Notes: generated by a model not told the origin, from the sequence alone. A stretch of 64,000 nt of DNA from Trujillonella humicola (GCF_046233715.1 NZ_JBJNRJ010000007.1:62001-126000); one strand, 5' to 3'. Positions 26,718 through 36,063 are shown, numbered from the stretch's first letter. Numbers and translations: made by a program.

Positions 26718-27358
26718 GGCGCCGATGCTGCCCGACGCCGCCGGGTCGCCGGCGCGGGGGAGTCCGCGCCCCGGGCGTCCAGCGCCTCGCCGAGGGTGGC
26801 CGCCATCCGCAGCACCTGCACCAGCAGCGGCACCAGCGCCTGGAAGCGGAAGCCCTGCGCGCCGCGGGCGGCCTGCGCGTCGCGGATCCGCTGCGCCCGC
26901 TCGGCGACCAGCGGGACGAACCGCAGCGTCATCGCGATGACCAGGCCGATCCGCGCCGGCCGGACGCCGAGCACCGCCAGCGGCCGGGCCAGCCACTCCA
27001 CGACGGCGACCAGCTCGGTCACCCGCGTGGTCGCGGTCACCACCGCGGCGGCCGCGACCAGCGCCAGCAGCCGCAGCACGACGAGCGCGCCGGCGCGCCA
27101 GTCGGTGACCACGAGGTGGAAGGCGAACAGCAGGACCAGCCACGGCCACACCGGGCGGACCTGCGCGAGCACCGCGCGCCACGGCAGCCGGGCGGCGGCC
27201 AGCCCGACCAGCAGGACGGCGACGAGCGTCCCCGCGGCCGCCGCCAGGCCGTCGAGCAGGAACAACCCGACCGCCAGCGCGGCCAGGGCCCCGAGCTTGA
27301 GCCCGGCCGGCGCCCGGTGCACGGGGCTGGCGACGGGCACGTACAGCGACAGGGTCAT
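26714..27358 (-). CDS. bioN: ECF transporter transmembrane protein EcfT (BioN)
   Basis: A 214-residue EcfT-type protein, the scaffold that couples ATPases to the substrate-binding subunit. It has several TM helices (for example GALAALAVGLFLLDGLAAA). The two family coupling motifs are seen as ALDARGADS and the AQAARGAQG helix, both of A-R-G type, which contact the ATPases. The ATG at 27358 overlaps the ATPase stop by 4 bp. Together with the ATPase and BioY it forms a complete biotin ECF transporter. Confidence 0.92.
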   Translation of the reverse strand: MTLSLYVPVASPVHRAPAGLKLGALAALAVGLFLLDGLAAAAGTLVAVLLVGLAAARLPWRAVLAQVRPVWPWLVLLFAFHLVVTDWRAGALVVLRLLALVAAAAVVTATTRVTELVAVVEWLARPLAVLGVRPARIGLVIAMTLRFVPLVAERAQRIRDAQAARGAQGFRFQALVPLLVQVLRMAATLGEALDARGADSPAPATRRRRAASAP

Positions 27359-28086
27359 GACATGTGGTCCACGTACCAGCGGACGGTCTCGGCCGGGGCG
27401 CCGTCGGCGGCCACCCGCCCGTCGGCGAAGACCAGCACCCGGTCGAATCCGGCCAGCAGGTCCAGGTGGTGGGTGACGACGACGACGTCCTGCTCGAGCG
27501 CCTCGATCACGCGGGCCACCCGGCGGGTGTTGGTCAGGTCGAGCAGCGTGGTCGGCTCGTCGAACACCACCCGCTGCGGCTCCATCACCAGCACCCCGGC
27601 GATGGCCAGCAGCTGCTTCTGCCCGCCGCTGAGCAGGTGCGCGGGGTGGTCGCGGTGCCCGGCCAGGCCGTAGCGCTCCAGCACCTCGGCGACCCGTCGT
27701 GCCCGCTCCTCGGGCGCCACGCCGAGGTTGGTGAGGCCGAACTCGGCGTCCTCGGCGACGGTCGGGTGGACGATCTGCGCGTCCGGGTCCTGGAAGACGA
27801 ACCCGACCCGGCGGCGGACCTCCCGCAGCTGCGTCCGGGTGTCCAGGCCGTCGACCAGCACGGTGCCGGAGCTCGGGACCACCAGGCCGTTGAGCAGGCG
27901 GGCGAACGTGCTCTTGCCCGAGCCGTTGGCCCCGACCACGCCCACGCGGTGCTCGGCCAGGGTGAGCGTGACGTCGCGCAGGACGGCGCGCTCGCCGTAG
28001 TCGTGGGAGACGTCGCGCAGCTCGATCGCCGTTCGGGGGAGGTCGGCGGCGGCGGCGACCTCGGCCGCCCGCCGTCCCCAGCGCAC
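27355..28086 (-). CDS. bioM: ECF transporter ATPase EcfA (BioM)
   Basis: A 243-residue ABC ATPase: Walker A GANGSGKST, Q loop VFQDPDAQIV, signature LLSGGQKQLLAIAG, Walker B VVFDEPTTLLD and switch VVTHHLD. The Q-loop text FQDPDAQ is typical of ECF-type ATPases. Only one ATPase gene is present, so a homodimer is likely, as in BioMNY. GTG at 28086 lies 3 bp after the BioY stop. It energises biotin uptake at the inner face of the membrane. Confidence 0.94.
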   Translation of the reverse strand: MRWGRRAAEVAAAADLPRTAIELRDVSHDYGERAVLRDVTLTLAEHRVGVVGANGSGKSTFARLLNGLVVPSSGTVLVDGLDTRTQLREVRRRVGFVFQDPDAQIVHPTVAEDAEFGLTNLGVAPEERARRVAEVLERYGLAGHRDHPAHLLSGGQKQLLAIAGVLVMEPQRVVFDEPTTLLDLTNTRRVARVIEALEQDVVVVTHHLDLLAGFDRVLVFADGRVAADGAPAETVRWYVDHMS

Positions 28087-28089
28087 GGC

Positions 28090-28656
28090 TCAGCCCGCCG
28101 CCGGCCGTCGGCGGGGCAGCTCGATGACCGGGTAGGCCTTGTGCACGCCGACCGCGACGACCGAGGCGATCCCGGCCTTGACCACGTCGCCCGGGACGAA
28201 CGCCAGCGCCCCGGTGGCGGCGGCGGACAGCGAGACGTCGCCGTAGACGGCGGTGAAGGGGATGCCGAGCGCGTAGATGACGGCCACGCCGCCGGCCAGG
28301 TTGGCCACCATGGCCCAGGCCAGGTTGAACCGCCGCCAGGTCAGCTGGGTGAGCAGGCCGATGACGAAGGCGCCGAGCGTCCAGCCGTACAGGTAGCCCG
28401 CCGACGGGCTGGCGAACCAGACCAGGCCGCCGCGGCCGCCGGACAGCAGCGGGACGCCGGCGGCCACGACGGCGAGGAAGGTGAGCACGGCCAGGGCTCC
28501 CCGCCGGGCACCGAGGACCGAGCCGGCGAGCATGACGCCGAGCGTCTGCGCGGTGATCGGCACCGGGATGCCCGGGACCGGCACCGGCGGGATGAGCCCC
28601 AGCGCCGCGATGATCGCGGCGAACAGGGCGACGTAGGCCAGGTCCCGGCTCTTCAC
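28090..28656 (-). CDS. bioY: Biotin transporter substrate-binding subunit BioY
   Basis: A 188-residue S component of the biotin ECF transporter, with about six TM helices. The family text GIPVPITAQTLGVMLAG and PSAGYLYGW is present; these loops form the biotin pocket. The C-terminus is short and basic. It is the first gene of a four-gene operon (bioY, bioM, bioN, MOSC), each following within 3 bp or overlapping. GTG at 28656 is used. No BirA/BioQ operator could be identified by eye upstream. Confidence 0.94.
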   Translation of the reverse strand: MKSRDLAYVALFAAIIAALGLIPPVPVPGIPVPITAQTLGVMLAGSVLGARRGALAVLTFLAVVAAGVPLLSGGRGGLVWFASPSAGYLYGWTLGAFVIGLLTQLTWRRFNLAWAMVANLAGGVAVIYALGIPFTAVYGDVSLSAAATGALAFVPGDVVKAGIASVVAVGVHKAYPVIELPRRRPAAG

Positions 28657-29202
28657 GGACGGCTCCTCGGGTGGTTCGGCGGAGGCGGCCGGCTCCCGCC
28701 CGGCCCCCCGCGGGAAGGTACCGGAGGGGGTCGGCGGGCCCCGCGGGGACGGCGGCCCGGGCCATCGCCGTCGGTGACGACCGGCTCACCAGCGGATACC
28801 GATCTCGGTTTGCCGTGCCCCGCGGGGCTCGTGTTGTCTGGGGTTCTGAGCCTCTCGGCGAAGGCGGAACCAAGGCACATGGCACCAGGCTGGTGGGCGG
28901 CACTGTGGGGGCGGCAACGTCCCGCGACGCAGGACGCGGCACCGGAGCGGCGGGCACCGCGGCCCGGCGCGGCGGGCCCACCACCTCGTGCTCCGGTGCC
29001 TCCCGCCCTCGACGGGGCGGCTGCGCGGCGCGCCCCGGCCGGTGCGCCGCACCCCGGAGCGGCACCGTCGCCGCCCGGGACCCCGCACCGCACGCCGGTG
29101 CACCCACAGACGACCGGTTCGCCCGGCCGACCCGGGTCACCCCCCGACCCGGTGCGCAGCACCCCGCTGCGTCCCCCTTCGGAATGGAACGGAGCTCCAC
29201 CC
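28657..29202. other. 546-bp divergent intergenic region
   Basis: It separates bioY (minus) from the roadblock gene (plus) and must hold both promoters. An ATG at 28879 opens a frame that runs in phase into the roadblock protein. This would add 108 residues: MAPGWWAALWGRQRP, then a Pro/Ala-rich linker. This could be a genuine N-terminal extension or a chance frame. No riboswitch, tRNA or other conserved element was recognised. Confidence 0.5.
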
Positions 29203-29571
29203 GTGGCACAGCTCGACAACGTGATCGCCGAACTCCTCGGGATCGAGGGCGCCAGCGGCGCCGCGATCGTCGACATCGACAGCGGCATGGCCCTCGCGGC
29301 CGGCGGCACGCCCGGCTTCGACCTCAACGTCGCGGCCGCCGGGAACTCCAACGTGGTCCGCGCCAAGCTGCGCACCATCGGCGACCTCGAGCTCAAGGAC
29401 GAGGTCGAGGACATCCTCATCACCCTCGCCGGCCAGTACCACCTGATCAACGTGCTCAAGGGCCAGGGCAACGCCGGGCTGTTCATCTACCTCGTGCTCA
29501 ACCGCGTGACGGCCAACCTCGCGCTGGCCCGGCACAAGCTGCGCGCGATCGCGGCCACCGTCGCCGTCTGA
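29203..29571 (+). CDS. Roadblock/LC7-like domain protein
   Basis: A 122-residue protein with a single roadblock/LC7-like fold. The opening VAQLDNVIAELLGIEGASGA, a central GFDLNVAAAGNSNVVRAKLRT and DILITLAGQYHLINVL fit the actinobacterial roadblock family. Such proteins often partner small GTPases (MglA-like) or sit in conservon operons. No such partner is in the window. GTG at 29203 has GGAG 9 nt upstream and matches the usual family start. The in-frame ATG at 28879 would give a 230-residue form with a Pro-rich N-terminus. A strong hairpin follows. Confidence 0.82.
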   Translation: MAQLDNVIAELLGIEGASGAAIVDIDSGMALAAGGTPGFDLNVAAAGNSNVVRAKLRTIGDLELKDEVEDILITLAGQYHLINVLKGQGNAGLFIYLVLNRVTANLALARHKLRAIAATVAV

Positions 29572-29590
29572 CGGCGGGACCGACGCGCGA

Positions 29591-29666
29591 GCGGTGCCGC
29601 CCGGCCGGGGGGCGGGCGGCACCGCGCCGACCCCGGCAGAGGTCCGCCCGGACGGGGGCCGGGCGG
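29591..29666. terminator. Paired hairpins between convergent genes
   Basis: Arms 29591-29603 (GCGGTGCCGCCCG) and 29613-29625 form a perfect 13-bp stem after the roadblock gene. A second 8-bp stem, 29644-29651 with 29659-29666, precedes the ABC gene stop on the other strand. Together they can terminate both convergent transcripts. Confidence 0.72.
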
Positions 29667-29685
29667 GCCAGGCAGACCACCTGGC

Positions 29686-31200
29686 CTAGGCGGCGGTGGC
29701 CGCCTCCAGGATGTGCTCGCGGACGGCGTCGGTCGCCAGCCCGTGGGTGTCGATCCAGCGGGTCACCCGGCCGCCGGAGACGATCCCGACCCGGTCGCAG
29801 CACTCGGCCAGCTCGTCGGGGTCGACCGACACGACGACGACCGAGGTCCCGTGCGCGGTCGCCTCGCTGAGCAGCTGGCGCACCTGCTGCCGGGCCCGGA
29901 CGTCGAGCCCGCGGGTGGGCTCGTGGACGACGACGACGTCCTCGGCCGAGGCCATCCAGCGCGCGAGCGCGAGCTTGTGCTGGTCGCCGCCGGACAGCGC
30001 GCCGAACACCGTGCGGATGCTGAGCGTCTTCACGTCGAGGCTGTACACGGTCCGGATGACGCCGCGCAGCTGGGCGATCTCGGTGCGCAGGTCGGTCAGC
30101 GCGCCCCAGGGCTCGTCGGTGAGCGTCCGGGCGATCGTCTCGCCGGGGTCGACCCCGTAGGCGTCCTCGTCGGGGGTGTAGGCCGGCAGGCGGAGGACCG
30201 GCGCGGTCTCTTCCGGCGCCGTCGACCGCGGCTCGCCGTGCAGCACGACCTCGTCGCTGATCGCCGGCAGCTCCCCGGACAGGGCACCGGCGATCTCCCG
30301 CACGCCGGAGGAGCGGTGCCCGGTGAGGCCGATGATCTGGCCACGTCGCAGCTCCAGGTCGACGCCCGCCACGTGCCCGGGCACGCGCAGGTTGCGGACC
30401 TGGAGGACGACCTCGTCCCCGGCGGTGACCGCATCGGCGGCGGGGTCCCGGGGGGCCGGTCGTGGCTCGGGGCGCGGCGCCGGCACGGGCGCCGTCCCCT
30501 CGATCGTGGCGGCCGCCAGCCGGACCGGGTCCAGCGAGCCGCTCGGGGCGTCGAGGGCGATCCGGCCCTCGCGCAGCACGAGCACGCGGTCGACGACCTC
30601 GAGCATCTCGGGCAGCCGGTGGCTGATGTAGAGCACCCCCCGGCCCTGCCGTCGCATCCGGTCGGCCACGGCGTGCAGGCCGGTGACCTCGTCGGGCAGC
30701 AGGGCGGCCGACACCTCGTCGAGGACGACCAGCCTCGTCTCCTCGGCCAGCATGCGGGCGATCTCGACCAGGCCGTGGACGAAGTGCGGCAGCTCGCCGA
30801 CGAGGGTGTCGGGGCTGATGTCGAGCGTCACCTCGGACAGCAGCACCTGGGCCTGCCGGCGCAGCTCCGCCTGGGGCCGCCCGGCGCGCGGGGTGCCGCG
30901 GAAGACCGCCTGGGCCACGGTCAGCTCCGGGTCGATCCGGATGAGCTGCTCGACCACGCCCACGCCCAGGTGGCGGGCGTCCTCGGCCGACAGCGGCGCG
31001 TAGGCGTGCCCCTGCAGCGTCATCAGCCCGGCGTCGGGCGCGGTGATGCCGGCGATGATGTCGCCGAGGGTGGACTTGCCGGCCCCGTTCGCGCCCACCA
31101 GCCCGACGATCTCGCCCTCGGCCAGGCTGAAGGAGACGTCCCGCAGCACGCGGCGTGCCCCGAAGGACCTGGTCAGGCCCTCGACCTGCAGCAGCGCCAT
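29686..31200 (-). CDS. Sugar-type ABC transporter ATPase (RbsA/XylG-like), orphan
   Basis: A 504-residue tandem ATPase. Domain 1 has Walker A GANGAGKST, Walker B LVVLDEVSAAL and switch YISHRLPEM. Its signature is degenerate: PHFVHGLVEIARML replaces LSxGQQQMVEIA. Domain 2 has a Walker A without Lys (GHRSSGVRE), as is usual in this class, but an intact LSGGDQHKLALARW signature. Two ATP sites can still form from complementary halves. A Pro/Arg-rich linker of about 30 residues joins the domains. No permease or binding-protein gene is adjacent, though a scaffold join lies upstream. ATG at 31200 has GGGAGG upstream. Confidence 0.88.
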   Translation of the reverse strand: MALLQVEGLTRSFGARRVLRDVSFSLAEGEIVGLVGANGAGKSTLGDIIAGITAPDAGLMTLQGHAYAPLSAEDARHLGVGVVEQLIRIDPELTVAQAVFRGTPRAGRPQAELRRQAQVLLSEVTLDISPDTLVGELPHFVHGLVEIARMLAEETRLVVLDEVSAALLPDEVTGLHAVADRMRRQGRGVLYISHRLPEMLEVVDRVLVLREGRIALDAPSGSLDPVRLAAATIEGTAPVPAPRPEPRPAPRDPAADAVTAGDEVVLQVRNLRVPGHVAGVDLELRRGQIIGLTGHRSSGVREIAGALSGELPAISDEVVLHGEPRSTAPEETAPVLRLPAYTPDEDAYGVDPGETIARTLTDEPWGALTDLRTEIAQLRGVIRTVYSLDVKTLSIRTVFGALSGGDQHKLALARWMASAEDVVVVHEPTRGLDVRARQQVRQLLSEATAHGTSVVVVSVDPDELAECCDRVGIVSGGRVTRWIDTHGLATDAVREHILEAATAA

Positions 31201-31568
<368 letters not shown>

Positions 31569-33155
31569 TCAGGCGGTGAGCCAGACCGCCGCGTCGTCGG
31601 CGAGGACGCCGTCGGTGACGTCCGCGCTGGCGAGCAGCACCCGCCCCTCGGGGAGCGGCACCGGGCCGCCGGAGAGGTTGACCCAGCAGACCAGCCCACC
31701 CGGACGGCGGAAGGCCAGGCAGCCCTCCGGCGCCGGCAGCCACTCCAGGTCCTCTCCGCGCAGGGCCGGCGAGGTGGCCCGGAGCGCGAGCGCACGTCGG
31801 TACAGCGACAGCATCGACGCGTCGTCGTCCGCCTGCGCCTGCGCGGTGAGCGGGCCCCAGCCCTCCGGCATCGGCAGCCACGTCTCGCGGCCGGAGGAGA
31901 AGCCGTAGGAGGGCGCGGTGCCCGACCACGGGAGCGGGATGCGGCAGGCGTCGCGGCCGCGCTCGGTGTGCCCGGAGCGCTCCCAGATCGGGTCCTGCAG
32001 CGCCTCGTCGGGCAGGTCGACGTCGGGCAGGCCGAGCTCGTCGCCGTTGTACAGGTAGGCCGCGCCGGGCAGCGCGAGCTGCAGCAGGGCGGCGGCCCGG
32101 GCCCGGCGGGTGCCGATCGTGCCGTCGCCGTAACGGGTGACGTGCCGGGGCCGGTCGTGGTTGGACAGCACCCAGCAGGCCGGGGCCGGTGTGCCCTCGA
32201 CGGTGGCCAGCGAGTGCACGACCGCCGTCCGCAGCGCCTCGGCGTCCCAGTCGGCCGTCAGCAGCTTGAAGTTGAACGCGAGCTGCAGCTCGTCGGGCCG
32301 CAGGTACTGCGCGAGCCGGTCGTCGTCGGAGACCCACACCTCGCCGACCGCCATCGTGCCGGGGTAGCCGTCGAGGACCCGGCGCACGCGGCGGTGCACC
32401 TCGTGCACGCCGTCGGAGTCGAACCGGTGGTCACCGGGGCCGTGGTCGGCCAGCAGGCCGGTGTCCTCCATCGGCACCATGTCCGGCAGGCCCTCGGGCT
32501 TGGCCATGCCGTGGGCGACGTCGATGCGGAAGCCGTCGACCCCGCGGTCGAGCCAGAAGCGCATCGTCTCCTCGAGGTCGGCGAGGACCTCGGGATTGGT
32601 GAAGTCCAGGTCCGGCTGCTCGGGCGCGAACAGGTGCAGGTACCACTGGCCGTCGGGCACCCGCGACCACGCCGGTCCGCCGAACACCGAGGGCCAGTTG
32701 TTGGGCGGCTCGGCGCCGTCGGCGCCCCGGCCGTCGCGGAACAGGTAGCGCGCCCGCTCCGGCGAGCCCGGGCCGGCGGCCAGCGCGGCCGTGAACCACT
32801 CGTGGGCGTGCGAGGTGTGGTTGGGCACCAGGTCGACGGTCACCCGGATGCCGGCGGCGTGCGCCTCGGCGAGCAGCGCGTCGAACTCTGCGAGGTCGCC
32901 GAAGACCGGCTCGACGTCGCGCGGGTCGGCGACGTCGTAGCCGTGGTCGTGCATCGGCGAGGGGTAGAACGGCGTGATCCACAGGGCGTCGAGGCCGAGC
33001 TCGACCAGGTGCGGGAGGCGGGCGCGGATGCCGGCCAGGTCGCCGACGCCGTCGCCGTTCCCGTCCGCGAAGCTGCGGATGTAGACCTGGTAGAAGACGG
33101 CGTCGCGCCACCAGTCGGGACCGTCGGTGCGGAAGGCGCGAGCGGGCGAGGTCAT
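31569..33155 (-). CDS. aglA: GH13 alpha-glucosidase (oligo-1,6-glucosidase type)
   Basis: A 528-residue cytoplasmic glycoside hydrolase of family 13. The barrel opens with AVFYQVYIRSFADGNGDGVGD. The catalytic residues are Asp in DGFRIDVAHG, Glu in AVGEVW and Asp in LSNHDRPR. VDLVPNHTS and GAAYLYNGDELGLP match region I and the later conserved loop. It should hydrolyse alpha-glucosidic bonds of small oligosaccharides (maltose, isomaltose or related sugars); exact specificity cannot be read by eye. The C-terminus is a short beta domain. ATG at 33155. Standard length, no signal peptide. The glbO gene lies about 90 bp upstream on the same strand. Confidence 0.93.
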   Translation of the reverse strand: MTSPARAFRTDGPDWWRDAVFYQVYIRSFADGNGDGVGDLAGIRARLPHLVELGLDALWITPFYPSPMHDHGYDVADPRDVEPVFGDLAEFDALLAEAHAAGIRVTVDLVPNHTSHAHEWFTAALAAGPGSPERARYLFRDGRGADGAEPPNNWPSVFGGPAWSRVPDGQWYLHLFAPEQPDLDFTNPEVLADLEETMRFWLDRGVDGFRIDVAHGMAKPEGLPDMVPMEDTGLLADHGPGDHRFDSDGVHEVHRRVRRVLDGYPGTMAVGEVWVSDDDRLAQYLRPDELQLAFNFKLLTADWDAEALRTAVVHSLATVEGTPAPACWVLSNHDRPRHVTRYGDGTIGTRRARAAALLQLALPGAAYLYNGDELGLPDVDLPDEALQDPIWERSGHTERGRDACRIPLPWSGTAPSYGFSSGRETWLPMPEGWGPLTAQAQADDDASMLSLYRRALALRATSPALRGEDLEWLPAPEGCLAFRRPGGLVCWVNLSGGPVPLPEGRVLLASADVTDGVLADDAAVWLTA

Positions 33156-33194
33156 GCGACTCCTCAGAGGTGGCGCTCCGGCGGTCGGCGGCCC

Positions 33195-33245
33195 CGCCGC
33201 AGGGGCCCGCCGCGAGCTCGCGAGCGGTGGGGGGCGGCGGGGTCC
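33195..33245 (-). terminator. Terminator hairpin, repeat family R copy 2
   Basis: On the minus strand the element starts GGACCCCGCCGCC directly after the TAA of the haemoglobin gene. It continues with CCCCCCACCGCTCGCGAGC and its complement, including the perfect 12-bp palindrome CGCGAGCTCGCG. It matches the elements after ettA and eis in order and spacing. Confidence 0.78.
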
Positions 33246-33644
33246 TTACCGGTTCTGCATGCTGTGCGCGGCCATCTCCAGGTAGCCCCACAGCGTGGCG
33301 TCCTGCTCGGCGGTGAGCTCCAGCGAGTCGACCGCGTCGCGCATGTTGCGCAGCCAGGCGTCGCGCTCGGCCGGGCCGATCGCGAACGGGGCGTGCCGCA
33401 TCCGCAGCCGCGGGTGGCCGCGCTGCTGCGAGTAGGTGGTCGGGCCGCCCCAGTACTGCTCGAGGAACATCCGCAGGCGGGTCTCGGCGCCCGCCCAGTC
33501 GTCCTGGGGGTAGAGCGGGGCCAGCACGGGGTCGGTGCGGACGCCGGCGTAGAACCGGGCGACCAGCCGGTCGAACGTCGGCGCGCCGCCCACCTCGTCG
33601 TAGAAGGCCCGCGCGGAGGGCAGGGTCCGGCCGGGCTCGGTCAC
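33246..33644 (-). CDS. glbO: Group II truncated haemoglobin
   Basis: A 132-residue trHbO-type globin that binds haem and reacts with O2, NO or peroxide. Family markers are FYDEVGGAPTFDRLVARFY with Tyr at B10, QYWGGPTTYSQQRGHPRLR, the proximal His in RMRHAPFAIG, and Trp G8 in RDAWLRNM. The start is GTG at 33644, with GAGGAGG 4 nt upstream; a longer in-frame extension is unlike globins. It lies between an MFS gene and aglA on the same strand. A family R hairpin follows the stop directly. Confidence 0.94.
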   Translation of the reverse strand: MTEPGRTLPSARAFYDEVGGAPTFDRLVARFYAGVRTDPVLAPLYPQDDWAGAETRLRMFLEQYWGGPTTYSQQRGHPRLRMRHAPFAIGPAERDAWLRNMRDAVDSLELTAEQDATLWGYLEMAAHSMQNR

Positions 33645-33724
33645 GAGACCTCCTCGCTGGTGCTCGTCGGCCTCGTGCCGGACGGTGCTCTGCTCGTGCG
33701 TGGCCTCGCGCTCCGGCCACGTCC

Positions 33725-35011
33725 TCATCGTCTCGCAGGTTCGGGGGGCGTCGCCACGTCGCCCGCGCGCACGGCGGCCGCCAGCCGGGTCCAGGCGAGC
33801 AGCGGCGGCAGGACGGCGAGCACCCCGAGCCCGCCGATGAGCGCGACCACCACGCCGGGCGCCAGGCCCTCGGCGGCGAGGCCGGCGCCCAGGGCGCCGA
33901 GTCCCTGGACGCCGTAGAGGCCGCTGACCGCCACGCCGATGGCGCGCCCGCGGTAGGCCGGCGGCACCTCCTGCACGAACGTGACGTTGAGCGGGATCGT
34001 CCACGCGCCGCCGAGGCCGGCGAGGAACATGCAGGCCAGGACGGCGACGAGCGCGGCGCGGCCGGGCGGCGCCCACACGACCAGCAGCCCGGCCACGCCG
34101 ACGGGCACCAGCGAGAGCAGCACGAGGGGCGGCACCAGCCGGTCGCGCCGGGCCGGGGGCACCAGCCGGACGAGCAGCAGCCCGCCGACGGTCACCCCCA
34201 GCGGGTTGACGGCCAGCAGCAGCCCGACCGCGGTGGCGCCGCCGCCCAGCTCGTCGACCAGCGGGGCGGCGATGCCCTCGGCCGCGTTGGCGAACATCAC
34301 ACCGACCCAGACCAGCACGACGATGGTCAGCAGCCGGGTGCTGCGCCTGATCAGCCGCAGCCCGTCGCCGGCGTCGCGCCAGACCGAGCGCCCGCCGCCG
34401 TCCGCGACCGGGGCCGGACGGCGCTGCAGGCGCGCGCTCAGCCACAGCGCGGAGACCCCGAAGGTGACCGCGTCCAGCAGCAGCACCCAGGAGGGGGTGA
34501 GCGTGGCCACCAGCGTGCCGGCCAGCGCGAAGCCGATGACCTGCGACACCTGGGAGCTGACGTTGGTCAGCGAGGTGGCCACCGCGTACCGGTCGCCGGT
34601 CAGCACGTCGGCCATGAGGGCGGAGCGGGCCGACTCGAAGGGCGGGGCGAACAGGGAGACCAGCAGCAGGAGCGCGAGGAGCACCGGCAGCGGTGTCCCG
34701 GGCACCGCCATCCCGGCGACGAGGACCCCGCGGGCGACGTCGCTGGCGATCAGCACCCGGTGGCGGGGGAAGCGGTCGGCCAGGGTGGCCAGGACGGGTC
34801 CGCCGACCAGCCAGGGCAGGTAGCTGATGGCGAAGGTGACCGCGGACAGCAGCGGGGAGGCGGTGCGCTGGTAGACCAGCACGGTGAGGGCCACGCGGGC
34901 CAGCTGGTCGCCGATCGTGGACAGCAGGAAGCTGCCGAACAGCGGCCAGAACTCGGCGACGGCGAAGACCTCGCGGAACGTCGCCTGCCGCTGCGGTGCG
35001 GGACCGGTCAC
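33725..35011 (-). CDS. MFS transporter
   Basis: A 428-residue membrane protein with about 12 TM helices. After a short N-terminus, FGSFLLSTIGDQLARVALTVLVYQ starts TM1; LADRFPRHRVLIASD is the loop 2-3 signature of the major facilitator superfamily. The pattern resembles the MFS_3/enterobactin-exporter-like group of drug or siderophore exporters. The substrate is unknown. GTG at 35011 overlaps the MscS gene stop by 4 bp, so the two are co-translated. Confidence 0.88.
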   Translation of the reverse strand: MTGPAPQRQATFREVFAVAEFWPLFGSFLLSTIGDQLARVALTVLVYQRTASPLLSAVTFAISYLPWLVGGPVLATLADRFPRHRVLIASDVARGVLVAGMAVPGTPLPVLLALLLLVSLFAPPFESARSALMADVLTGDRYAVATSLTNVSSQVSQVIGFALAGTLVATLTPSWVLLLDAVTFGVSALWLSARLQRRPAPVADGGGRSVWRDAGDGLRLIRRSTRLLTIVVLVWVGVMFANAAEGIAAPLVDELGGGATAVGLLLAVNPLGVTVGGLLLVRLVPPARRDRLVPPLVLLSLVPVGVAGLLVVWAPPGRAALVAVLACMFLAGLGGAWTIPLNVTFVQEVPPAYRGRAIGVAVSGLYGVQGLGALGAGLAAEGLAPGVVVALIGGLGVLAVLPPLLAWTRLAAAVRAGDVATPPEPARR

Positions 35012-36030
35012 GGCGCGGCCCGCGCCGTGGCGGACGCCGCCCCCAGGAGGGGGCTGGGGGTGCGGATGCCCTCGGCGGCGAACCGCTCGCTCAGCCGCAG
35101 CCGCAGCTCGCGGGCCACCCGCCACTGGTCGGCGTTGGTGGTGCGGACCTGCACCCGCATGACCACCCCGTGCGCGGTGATCTGCTCCACGCCCAGGGAC
35201 TCGGGCTCGGCGAGCAGGACGGCGGCCCACTGGGGCTCGGCGTGCATCGCGTCGGCGGCCTCCTGCATGACCGCCTTGCAGGCGTCGAGGTCGGTGTCGT
35301 GGGCGACGGGCATGTCGATGACGACCTGGGCGAAGCCCTGGCTCTTGTTGCCCACCCGCAGCACCTCGCCGTTGCGCACGTACCAGACCACGCCGTTGAC
35401 GTCCCGGACCCGGGTGATGCGCAGGCCCACCGCCTCGACCGTGCCGCTGGCCTCGCCCAGGTCGACGACGTCGCCGACGCCGTACTGGTCCTCCAGGATG
35501 ATGCCGATCCCGGCGATGAAGTCCTTGACCAGGTTCTGCGCGCCGAAGCCCAGCGCCACGCCCAGCACGCCGGCGCTGGCGATGATCGGCGCCAGGTTCA
35601 CGCCCAGCTCGCCGAGCACCAGGACGACGGCGATGCCGAACACCACGAAGGACGCGCAGCTGCGCAGCACGGACCCGATGGCCTCGGCCCGCTGGGTCCG
35701 GCGCTCGGCGATGGTCTCCAGGCCGTCGGGGTCCGCGGCGCGGGCGCGGTTGCGCCAGGGCCGCAGGATGGTCGGCACCGCGCCGGTGGCGGTGCGGGCG
35801 GTGAGCCGCCGGATGCCCCGGTGCAGCAGCGCCCGGACGAGGGCGGCCAGGAGGACGACGAGCAGGATCCGCGCCGGCCGGGCGATCAGCGCGTCGGCGT
35901 TGGCCGCCAGCCAGTCGACGCCGGACAGGTCGTAGACGCGGGCGCACAGCGAGCCCACGTCATCGACGCAGGCCGGGACCTCGGACGTGCCGTCGGCGGC
36001 GGCCGCCACCACGGACAGTGAACCGCTCAT
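35008..36030 (-). CDS. MscS family mechanosensitive channel
   Basis: A 340-residue small-conductance mechanosensitive channel. An N-terminal extracellular segment with two Cys precedes three TM helices. TM3 contains the Gly/Ala-packed pore text IIASAGVLGVALGFGAQNLVKDFIAG. The cytoplasmic beta domain follows with DQYGVGDVVDLG, GTVEAVGLRITRVRD and VRNGEVLRVGNKSQG. It should open under membrane tension to release solutes. ATG at 36030 is used; GTG at 36033 or TTG at 36039 are possible. Confidence 0.93.
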   Translation of the reverse strand: MSGSLSVVAAAADGTSEVPACVDDVGSLCARVYDLSGVDWLAANADALIARPARILLVVLLAALVRALLHRGIRRLTARTATGAVPTILRPWRNRARAADPDGLETIAERRTQRAEAIGSVLRSCASFVVFGIAVVLVLGELGVNLAPIIASAGVLGVALGFGAQNLVKDFIAGIGIILEDQYGVGDVVDLGEASGTVEAVGLRITRVRDVNGVVWYVRNGEVLRVGNKSQGFAQVVIDMPVAHDTDLDACKAVMQEAADAMHAEPQWAAVLLAEPESLGVEQITAHGVVMRVQVRTTNADQWRVARELRLRLSERFAAEGIRTPSPLLGAASATARAAP

Positions 36031-36063
36031 CACCGTCAATACTCGCAGGCGGCCGCCCGTCCG

